NCBI GenBank assembly: GCA_017470505.1 | Contig: JAFUYO010000030.1 | Location: 1-50,298 of the forward strand | From: Butyrivibrio sp. | Lineage (GTDB): Bacteria > Bacillota > Clostridia > Lachnospirales > Lachnospiraceae | DNA: 50,298 nucleotides | Direction of reading: 5' to 3' | Shown: in pieces, positions 44,715-50,298 of the stretch | How the letters are laid out: every line of letters begins with the position of its first letter | How positions within the stretch are numbered: the stretch's first letter is position 1 | Notes under the pieces: model-generated | Seen by the model: the letters and a program-made list of their open reading frames with translations, nothing else | Databases searched by the model: none | Told to the model about the DNA's origin: nothing | Translations under genes and position numbers: made by a program

Positions 44715-44942
44715 TCAGTCCTCCAACATCTCTGCTGCTGACAGTATATGCGTGATGTTATAGTTTATATAAGAGTTTGCATTCAATGGCTCTGATGTCC
44801 GAGACTGCTCAGCAGTTACGCCATAGCTAAACCAATCTGATAATTCCAGACTTTCATTGGCATCAAAAAAGATACCACCTACAACAATGGTAAACAATAT
44901 AAGAAGCAATATTGAGTTTTTAGCAAACATCCCAAGCTTCAT
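44715..44942 (-). CDS. Small hypothetical membrane-anchored protein
   Basis: This 75-residue frame starts at an ATG preceded by GAGAGAG and has one hydrophobic segment (residues 8-25, ILLLILFTIVVGGIFF) followed by a polar tail. I do not recognise it. It could be a genuine small protein or the N-terminus of a decayed larger one. The rest of 44600-45145 holds only the terminator and the short remnant listed next. Confidence 0.35.
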   Translation of the reverse strand: MKLGMFAKNSILLLILFTIVVGGIFFDANESLELSDWFSYGVTAEQSRTSEPLNANSYINYNITHILSAAEMLED

Positions 44943-44986
44943 CTAAAACTCTCTCAAGCATTTCAAACTTCTTCCAATATATTAGC

Positions 44987-45034
44987 AAAAAAAGAAAACG
45001 GCTGCAAACTCAGCTAAACTCTAAGATCACAGCC
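44987..45034 (-). terminator. Possible terminator
   Basis: On the minus strand GGCTG and CAGCC, with an inner CTTAG/CTGAG pair, are followed by GTTTTC and seven T. Confidence 0.45.
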
Positions 45035-45115
45035 AATCTCATTACTGCCGGTCTCCTTCTTAAAAGAATCAAAGGCATGTAGAATGTTTTCTGAATCAAG
45101 GCTTCCTGTGATTAC
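45014..45115 (-). pseudogene. Short coding remnant
   Basis: A 33-codon open stretch begins right after a stop codon and reads ITGSLDSENILHAFDSFKK, then ETGSNEIGCDLRV. Its composition looks protein-coding but it has no start and no recognised family. It is probably the C-terminal scar of a deleted gene. Confidence 0.25.
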
Positions 45116-45145
45116 TTAATGGTAAGGGCTGCCCCAAGGGCAAGG

Positions 45146-45625
45146 TCAATACTTTTTTATAATCTTCCAAGCACTCAGAAGCTTTTCCATACTCCAGGCT
45201 GCATTTGCAGGGCTGGTTGATGGAAGACATATTGCAGACCTCTTAATTACAGGCTCTGTGTACTTTTTATAATATTTGTGTGCTGTTTTGCCGTTAACAT
45301 ATATTGCCTTAATATCTGCTGTACTTAAAATAATGCTTAAATCATTTGGCACCACATTACTGATACTGGAATCCGAGGATCCTACAATATCGCAGGATTG
45401 TATCACATCCCATAACGCTATCTTATTTCTTATCAAAAGAGATTTCTTTTCCTCTATTGACTCCGGCTCTTCCTCTTCAAATATTCCCGAAACCACCTTC
45501 CAGAATCTATTCTGCTTATGTCCGTAGAAGAACCCTTCTTCTCTGGATTTTACAGACGGAAAACTCCCAAGAATAAGAATTTTTGAATTTTTATCATAAA
45601 CAGGTTTTATCGGATGTATAACCAT
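45146..45625 (-). CDS. DNA-deoxyinosine/uracil-type DNA glycosylase
   Basis: The 159-residue protein belongs to the uracil-DNA glycosylase superfamily of the short hypoxanthine-DNA glycosylase type: LILGSFPSVKSREEGFFYGH and NRFW at the active site, and LPSTSPANA as the DNA-binding loop. It should remove deaminated bases from DNA to start base-excision repair. The SD is weak (GAGAGTG). Confidence 0.8.
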   Translation of the reverse strand: MVIHPIKPVYDKNSKILILGSFPSVKSREEGFFYGHKQNRFWKVVSGIFEEEEPESIEEKKSLLIRNKIALWDVIQSCDIVGSSDSSISNVVPNDLSIILSTADIKAIYVNGKTAHKYYKKYTEPVIKRSAICLPSTSPANAAWSMEKLLSAWKIIKKY

Positions 45626-45673
45626 TTTTCACACTCTCTTAATCATTAGAATAGCTTTGATCGTCTTTCTACT

Positions 45674-45702
45674 AAAAAAGCCCCGATCACCATCGTCGAG
45701 GC
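45674..45702 (-). terminator. Terminator of the DUF5674 pair
   Basis: A 7-bp stem (45680-45686 with 45696-45702, one G-U pair) is followed by six T on the minus strand. Confidence 0.7.
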
Positions 45703-45747
45703 CAAATTTGTGTTTTCTATTCTGTTAAACCTTATTTTATTCTGAAC

Positions 45748-46047
45748 TTACAGCAAATTAGTAAATGACAAATAATAATCCCTAATCTGCTCTTTGGTAC
45801 AATTCAGATAATGATTTCCAATATAATCTCTAAGCATCATGCTCCCTATTTCTAATTCAGGTCTGCAGCTAGAATTTTTAGGATCTCTAATAGAGAGTTC
45901 ATTATACTGAATAGCTTTTTCTATAAATGGCCTACGTTTTTCGATACTTTCATCAAATCTTACTGCTCTTTTAACCTCATTACCTATATTTACCATTTGT
46001 TCAGGTAAACTCAGTTTGAACCAATTATCCTTTAAATCTGAATCCAT
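45748..46047 (-). CDS. Small helical protein, partner of DUF5674
   Basis: The 99-residue protein opens with DNWFKLSLPEQMVNIGNEVKRAVRF, a pattern I recognise from small helical proteins found next to DUF5674 genes. It overlaps the end of the DUF5674 gene by 16 bases, with GGAGGT about 10 bases upstream, so the two are translated together. A toxin-antitoxin-like pair is possible but not shown. Confidence 0.6.
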   Translation of the reverse strand: MDSDLKDNWFKLSLPEQMVNIGNEVKRAVRFDESIEKRRPFIEKAIQYNELSIRDPKNSSCRPELEIGSMMLRDYIGNHYLNCTKEQIRDYYLSFTNLL

Positions 46048-46388
46048 TTCTTAATGACCTCCGTAGCTCTCTGCTCAATATTTGAATCTAAGATGCTCAT
46101 GCCACCTCTCGGAAAACCATGGATCTGATTGTTATGTATGTTAATCAAAGAATCATATTCAAGAATATCTTCAAAATTATCATTTTCCAGCCAAAGATTA
46201 AATCCCCAAAGATTTTCTTCTTTTGACTCACATTTTTCCTTCAAATAGTCAGCTAACTGATAATGCATATCTGCGTCCAGTGCAACAAGCTCCTCTTCAA
46301 TATCAACAACTCCCTTCACAAAGCCATTTTGAAATGTGTTTATTTCCAAAATATCATCTTTGTTATAAACATGCTCAAGAATAATCAT
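46032..46388 (-). CDS. DUF5674 family protein
   Basis: The 118-residue protein has the DUF5674 pattern: VVDIEEELVALDADMHYQLA in the first half, ENLWGFNLW in the middle and SLINIHNNQ after it. The function is unknown. AAGGGG precedes the start. It forms an overlapping pair with the following small gene. Confidence 0.65.
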   Translation of the reverse strand: MIILEHVYNKDDILEINTFQNGFVKGVVDIEEELVALDADMHYQLADYLKEKCESKEENLWGFNLWLENDNFEDILEYDSLINIHNNQIHGFPRGGMSILDSNIEQRATEVIKKWIQI

Positions 46389-46447
46389 CTTTTTCCCCTT
46401 ACTTTATATCGTAAAATCATAGCTATATTATACCTTACCGATATCGT

Positions 46448-46477
46448 AAAAAAAAGAGAAGCACCTTACGCTTCTCT
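46448..46477 (-). terminator. Terminator next to the tRNA remnant
   Basis: A perfect 8-bp stem (AGAGAAGC with GCTTCTCT, 7-base loop) is followed by eight T on the minus strand. It lies 5 bases beyond the tRNA 3' end, where a tRNA gene's own terminator would be. Confidence 0.85.
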
Positions 46478-46482
46478 CTTAC

Positions 46483-46503
46483 TGCCGGCGACCGGGATCG
46501 AAC
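46483..46503 (-). tRNA. Orphan tRNA 3' end (T-loop and acceptor strand), possible attachment site
   Basis: On the minus strand the sequence reads GTTCGATCCC then GGTCGCCGGCA, which fits a tRNA T-loop, T-stem 3' strand, seven acceptor bases and discriminator. The 5' T-stem strand, anticodon arm and D arm are missing: the upstream bases ACCACCAAAA do not pair. Together with the terminator it looks like the 3' part of a tRNA gene left at one end of an integrated element. Confidence 0.5.
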
Positions 46504-46572
46504 TTTTGGTGGTCTCGCAAAGTTGCAGAGAAAGGGGAGTTCTGGTCTCGTATTTTCTTTTGAACCACTTTG

Positions 46573-46911
46573 TCAAATGGGTAAATGCTCCATTACTAAT
46601 GAGTCAGCGACTGTTTCTCTATTTTCTTCATTTTCCAGCAGCTTTTTGAAAGATAGTGATTCTACTTTCTGGTATTTTTCTATTGAAAATAAAGCAATAT
46701 CTTTCATACGACTGTCAGGTTCATTATCAAGGATACGATGAATAAGATTGCTGCAGGATAGTATTTTTGAAGCAAGCTCTTCAGCTTTTCCCTCAGGTCC
46801 ACTTTCATCAATCTTGTACCAATAATTGCCTTTGTGGAATTTTATCTGTGAACCTCTTGAACTACCTGCGGTCAATATAGCTTCTTTTGCTGTCATCTTA
46901 TATTCAGCCAT
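46573..46911 (-). pseudogene. Truncated HipA/HipT-like kinase
   Basis: ATG 46911 has AAGGAGT 7 bases upstream. The first 55 residues look like the N-lobe of a HipA-type kinase: SRGSQIKFHKGNYWYKIDE with the likely ATP-binding Lys, and GPEGKAEELASKIL as the following helix. The catalytic NxDRHxxN and DNG motifs are absent because the frame ends at 112 residues, about 60 bases from the tRNA remnant. It cannot be an active kinase. The HipS-like gene lies 11 bases upstream. Confidence 0.5.
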
Positions 46912-46922
46912 ATTTAAACTCC

Positions 46923-47282
46923 TTATCTGATGTTTACGTCTTTCCATTGCAGGTTCTCGTCGTTTATTTTTACCCAGAAGAAATCTTCATAGGTTACCCC
47001 GTGGACTATCTTGACCCATTCATAGGGATTGTTTAACGAAAGACCTGCCTGCTTTAATATATTCTGTAAATCAACCCGATTATCTTCGTAACATCTGTCT
47101 TTTAAAAATACATAGAATCTGTCTGTGAGAGCCTGTCTGCTCATTTCGTCAGTGTTTCCCCAAAATGGCTGTTTGGGCGAATCAGGAACATATTTCTGAA
47201 TTTTTGATACGAGACCGTCGTTTTCTCGTATCACATCAGCAACAGGTGTATCCATATACATTACATGGTAAATCTCAGACAT
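46923..47282 (-). CDS. HipS-like (HipA N-terminal subdomain) protein
   Basis: The 119-residue protein aligns with residues 1-107 of the HipA-like kinase at 8422-9591; the shared core is GVTYEDFFWVKI and LQWKDVNI here, GLTDYYWIRP and LSWEDVNL there. A free-standing HipA N-terminal subdomain acts as the antitoxin HipS in HipBST systems. GGAGG precedes the start by about 9 bases. Its kinase partner is truncated, so its present role is unclear. Confidence 0.55.
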   Translation of the reverse strand: MSEIYHVMYMDTPVADVIRENDGLVSKIQKYVPDSPKQPFWGNTDEMSRQALTDRFYVFLKDRCYEDNRVDLQNILKQAGLSLNNPYEWVKIVHGVTYEDFFWVKINDENLQWKDVNIR

Positions 47283-47322
47283 GATACATTGCCTCCATAT
47301 TTATTGATATTATCTCAGTATG

Positions 47323-47378
47323 TACGGAGAATTTTCTTATGTTTTTTCATTATTTTAGCACAGCAAGTTATCTCCGTA
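47323..47378. promoter_or_regulatory. Inverted repeat upstream of the HipS-like gene
   Basis: TACGGAGA (47323-47330) and TCTCCGTA (47371-47378) are perfect 8-bp inverted repeats 40 bases apart, 41 bases before the start codon. They may be operator half-sites around the promoter. Confidence 0.35.
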
Positions 47379-47446
47379 TACACAGGGAAAGCAATGTTCC
47401 TTTTCTCTTTAATATATGAGCCTAATTTTCACAAGAGTTAAAAACG

Positions 47447-48766
47447 TTAAATAGTATTCATCCATTTTCTGCTTCGAAACATAAATACAGATATTACAAA
47501 TCTCACCAACTCTTCCTGAGAAAGAATAAAGTACACCGGCACAATGGGAAGCCTTAAGTACAGTCCTGTGAAAAGAGCCAGTGGCACCCCGACAAGCCAT
47601 GTTCCCAGTATATCTATTATCATGATATATTTGGTCCTGCCACCGCTCCTTATAATGCCGCCTCCAAGTATCATGTTCTGAACCTTGACAGGCATAAGTA
47701 CTGCAAAAGCCAGCAGAATTTCAGCTCCAATACGGCGCACATCACCACTCACATTAAAGATACCTACATATTGATAGCGTAGTATTACCAGCATCATAGA
47801 AAAGAAAACAGTGCCAATAAATCCATAAACACATAGTTTCTTGGACTCCTCATAGGCTTTTGTGTATTCTCTTTCACCAAGTCTTTTTCCGATCAGAATC
47901 CCTGCAGCCTGGGCAAGGCCACTCATAGCGCCGATAGTCAGCCCTTGAACAGAGCCTGTCAGAGACATACCCGCCAGTTCTTTTGTCCCAATATGTCCAT
48001 AGACAAAGGTATTGATGCTCTGGCCCACGGACCACAAAAACTCATTCACAACAACCGGCAGGAGCATGGCAAAATACTGAATATACCCATCTCTTCCAAG
48101 TCTTATTGATATGTGCATGTTTTTATAGAGCCTAAAAAACAGCAAAAGCGATATTAAAGCACCCACAAGCAAAGATATGACGCTTGCGATGGCCGCTCCT
48201 CTCACCCCCAGTTTGGGCATACCAAAATTGCCAAATATCAGGCAGTAGTTTAATAGAGTGTTTATGCCCGCAGACAGTGCTCCCACATATAACGGCCAGG
48301 AAGACTTTCCCCTGCATCTTATGGCAACACCGGAAATGTTACAGACGCCCAGCGGAATATATGTGAGTCCTATGAGCTGAAGATATTGTATTCCTTCAGT
48401 GATGACAAGACTATCCTCAGTAAAAAGTGAAATAAAGGGTCTGGCAAAAAGACCTGATATTGCCATGAATAATAATCCCACAATAAGCATAATAAGTGTA
48501 TTTACACAAATTGATTTCTCTTCTGCCGGGATATCCTTTTTTCCAATGTACTGAGAGATCATAATCCCGGCAATTGTCCCAATCGCGCCTATGACAAATG
48601 CATAGATAAAGCCTGGTTTACCGGCTATCTCCACAGCTGCTATGCTCTTTTCTCCCAGTTGGCCTACCATGATCTGATCAATCATCGAAAATGATGACTG
48701 TAGCATGGATTGTAGCGCTACCGGTATAGCTATTTTTGCAACTTCTCTTTGAAAAGACTTATCCAC
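47447..48766 (-). CDS. MATE family efflux transporter
   Basis: The 439-residue protein has about 12 membrane helices in two similar halves and the MATE patterns AIPVALQSMLQSSFSMIDQIMVGQLGE and GVRGAAIASVIS. It exports drugs, toxins or metabolites with Na+ or H+. I chose GTG 48766 because GGAGGAG lies 5 bases before it; a GTG at 48784 lies in front of that SD. It follows the LacI-type regulator by 30 bases, which probably controls it. Confidence 0.9.
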   Translation of the reverse strand: MDKSFQREVAKIAIPVALQSMLQSSFSMIDQIMVGQLGEKSIAAVEIAGKPGFIYAFVIGAIGTIAGIMISQYIGKKDIPAEEKSICVNTLIMLIVGLLFMAISGLFARPFISLFTEDSLVITEGIQYLQLIGLTYIPLGVCNISGVAIRCRGKSSWPLYVGALSAGINTLLNYCLIFGNFGMPKLGVRGAAIASVISLLVGALISLLLFFRLYKNMHISIRLGRDGYIQYFAMLLPVVVNEFLWSVGQSINTFVYGHIGTKELAGMSLTGSVQGLTIGAMSGLAQAAGILIGKRLGEREYTKAYEESKKLCVYGFIGTVFFSMMLVILRYQYVGIFNVSGDVRRIGAEILLAFAVLMPVKVQNMILGGGIIRSGGRTKYIMIIDILGTWLVGVPLALFTGLYLRLPIVPVYFILSQEELVRFVISVFMFRSRKWMNTI

Positions 48767-48796
48767 GAAAACTCCTCCGCTCACGTCATATTGATG

Positions 48797-49801
48797 TCAG
48801 ACTTTGCATGTACTGTCTCTTATCACCAGTTTCACCGGAACAGAAACACTCTCAAAAAAACTCGGGTCTTTGATCATTTTTACCAGCAGTTCCATAGCCA
48901 TCAAAGATCTGGCTTCATTGTTCTGATAAACAGATGTAAGAGCCGGCACCGTCATAAGACTGTCTCTGCCGCCATCAAATCCCACCACTGAAATATCGTC
49001 AGGAACCCTGATCCCATTCTCAAACAAAACCTTCATCATATCTATTGCGTAGTAATCAGACACTGCAAAGATTGCCGTATACCTGAGAATCGTCTTTAGT
49101 TTCTTTTGATAAAAAATCTTTCGCTTATCCTTATCCATCGGTATCAAAAGGAAGTCGGCTTTTTGCCCCAGCCCATCACAGAGGCCATTGTAACGGTCAA
49201 GATCCATACAGACACTATTGTCTGCAATGCACAACACCTTTTTATGTCCAAGACTCTTTAAATACTGCCCAACCTGCCTTCCTCCATCAAAATTTTCGAT
49301 ACTTATGTCACTTATCCCGGCATGCTGGTCCATATATCCGTCATAAACAACAAAAGGCACTCTCATGTGCTCTCTGAGATCGTAATAATCCTCTTCGCAA
49401 AATCCAATCACCACAAGGCCATCAATATTCCACATAGTCGAAAAACGGATAATGTCACTGATATCCTTTGTTTTTTTCAGCATCATGAAATAGCCATATG
49501 CTTCAATAGAATCAGAAAGTGCGTTGACAGAAGCACTGATAAACGAGTCTTCAAAAACATGTCCTTCATATTTCTCATGATCATTGACGACAACACCAAT
49601 TATCTTAGAGTTGTTCCTTGCAAGGAGTGTCGCCGCCATATTGGGTATATAGCCCATCTCCTCAAGCTTTTTCTCTACTCTTTTTACTGTTGCATCTGAA
49701 ATCTTTTTAGTTTTGCCGTGAAGCACATTGGAGACAGTTGCAGTACTAAGACCCAGTTCATTTGCTATATCTATTATCCTGACTTTATTCTCATCCCACA
49801 T
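48797..49801 (-). CDS. LacI family transcriptional regulator
   Basis: The 334-residue protein has a LacI-type HTH and hinge helix (RIIDIANELGLSTATVSNVL, residues 8-27) and a periplasmic-binding-protein-like effector domain ending DDISVVGFDGG. Inducer is unknown. AAGGAG precedes the start. It and the MATE gene form an operon; a palindrome with a central CG lies about 55 bases upstream and may be its operator. Confidence 0.92.
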   Translation of the reverse strand: MWDENKVRIIDIANELGLSTATVSNVLHGKTKKISDATVKRVEKKLEEMGYIPNMAATLLARNNSKIIGVVVNDHEKYEGHVFEDSFISASVNALSDSIEAYGYFMMLKKTKDISDIIRFSTMWNIDGLVVIGFCEEDYYDLREHMRVPFVVYDGYMDQHAGISDISIENFDGGRQVGQYLKSLGHKKVLCIADNSVCMDLDRYNGLCDGLGQKADFLLIPMDKDKRKIFYQKKLKTILRYTAIFAVSDYYAIDMMKVLFENGIRVPDDISVVGFDGGRDSLMTVPALTSVYQNNEARSLMAMELLVKMIKDPSFFESVSVPVKLVIRDSTCKV

Positions 49802-49825
49802 AATAAAGCGCTCCTTTTGAATTGA

Positions 49826-50056
49826 TTATTCAACAGAAGCGCCTGTTTTGCAATGGGTTAATCGCGTAACCCGTGTTAAAGAGTATCTCCACCCAAAAGC
49901 CTCTGAAATATAGTCAGCACCAAAACTGCTAATATACTCCTTTGCAATGGCAAAGCTATTATCTATGGTTATACTTCGATTGCCAAGCATTTTGCAAAAA
50001 TCATTATATATATCGGGAACTGCTGAACCGATATCTTCAAATAAAAATGGATTCAT
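49826..50056 (-). CDS. Small hypothetical protein, possibly truncated
   Basis: The 76-residue frame starts at an ATG with GGGAG 6 bases upstream. I do not recognise the sequence (ITIDNSFAIAKEYISSFGAD). Its end lies in the putative LacI-type operator and it may be the N-terminal remnant of a longer gene. Confidence 0.4.
   Translation of the reverse strand: MNPFLFEDIGSAVPDIYNDFCKMLGNRSITIDNSFAIAKEYISSFGADYISEAFGWRYSLTRVTRLTHCKTGASVE
49855..49872. promoter_or_regulatory. Palindrome with central CG, probable LacI-type operator
   Basis: GGGTTA-at-CG-cg-TAACCC is an 18-bp dyad whose centre is CG, the layout of LacI-family operators, placed just upstream of the regulator gene. Confidence 0.45.
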
Positions 50057-50146
50057 ACTATGCTCCCATCAATCATTCCTCATTTGCGTATTACTATTAT
50101 TGTTTATCTTTATCTCCTATTATCTAACGGATATAGATAAGTAATA

Positions 50147-50298
50147 TCAACGTGTGTTCTCAAACAACCCATCTAATGTAACCTGCCCTTGAACTATACT
50201 ACTATATGTATTTTCTTTAACACCATAAGTAGTGACAAACACAACCTGTATTGCCTTCCTAGTCCTAGTCATACGACGAAATGCTTCGATTTTATTCC
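50147..50298 (-). CDS. C-terminal end of an AAA-type ATP-binding protein (partial)
   Basis: Reading from the window edge with two leftover bases, the frame gives NKIEAFRRMTRTRKAIQVVF and then VTTYGVKENTYSSIVQGQV, ending TLDGLFENTR-stop at 50147. This matches the usual C-terminus of archaeal-type/DUF4143-like ATPases (TTYGxKxNxYSxxVQxxVxLDDLF). The body lies outside the window. Confidence 0.6.
   Translation of the reverse strand, partial: NKIEAFRRMTRTRKAIQVVFVTTYGVKENTYSSIVQGQVTLDGLFENTR

Noticed and set aside
46483-46580. A complete tRNA gene
   Set aside because: Only the T-loop and 3' acceptor strand fit; no D arm, anticodon arm or 5' acceptor strand can be folded upstream.
47409-47600. 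63-codon minus-strand frame overlapping the MATE 3' end
   Set aside because: It overlaps a certain gene in another frame and has no family resemblance.

Overview
The window looks like a chromosomal segment of a butyrate-forming Lachnospiraceae (Butyrivibrio-like) bacterium. The evidence is the Gram-positive housekeeping order tig-clpP-clpX-engB, secA followed by prfB, adjacent ptb-buk genes for butyrate formation, a DUF3048 lipoprotein, a BspA-type surface protein, a DUF6020 membrane protein and strong AGGAGG ribosome binding sites. I cannot name the species from sequence alone.

Left accessory region (1-9600): an AT-rich, scrambled patch. It holds two pieces of an Mrr-type restriction endonuclease, one intact and one mosaic copy of an Rpn (PD-(D/E)XK) nuclease/putative transposase, a palindromic MITE-like element, fragments of a GHKL-ATPase gene, an exported M14 carboxypeptidase, an LRV-repeat protein, and a two-gene module of a ribbon-helix-helix protein and a HipA-like kinase with its own promoter and operator. 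A 1648-residue secreted BspA-like leucine-rich-repeat/Ig protein follows (9681-14627).

Core region (14768-44600), mostly on the minus strand: HdeD-like protein; proteostasis genes (engB, clpX, clpP, tig); a nucleotide/lipid group (MBL-fold beta-CASP nuclease, thyA, folA, lipid kinase); a plus-strand DUF3048 lipoprotein and TraX pair; the TrkA/TrkH potassium system; a TPR glycosyltransferase; plus-strand DUF6020 and lipoprotein genes; secA-prfB; thioesterase, ptb and buk; a second glycosyltransferase and two diguanylate cyclases; and a plus-strand rhodanese-TtcA-like fusion.

Right accessory region (44600-50298): again AT-rich. It has a deoxyinosine/uracil-type DNA glycosylase, a DUF5674 plus small-protein pair, the orphan 3' end of a tRNA gene with its terminator, a split HipS-like/HipT-like pair whose kinase is truncated, a LacI-family regulator with a MATE exporter, and the C-terminal tail of an AAA-type ATPase at the window edge.

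The most interesting signals are: (i) a small ORF inside the Rpn gene, preceded by a near-perfect Shine-Dalgarno sequence that is kept in the second copy, matching the intragenic-antitoxin arrangement known for E. coli Rpn proteins; (ii) two HipA-type modules, one whole with an RHH partner and one split; (iii) a tRNA-end remnant predicting a genomic island that runs off the right edge; (iv) a 10-bp perfect inverted repeat covering the ribosome binding site of the giant BspA-like gene; and (v) several palindromic repeat elements.
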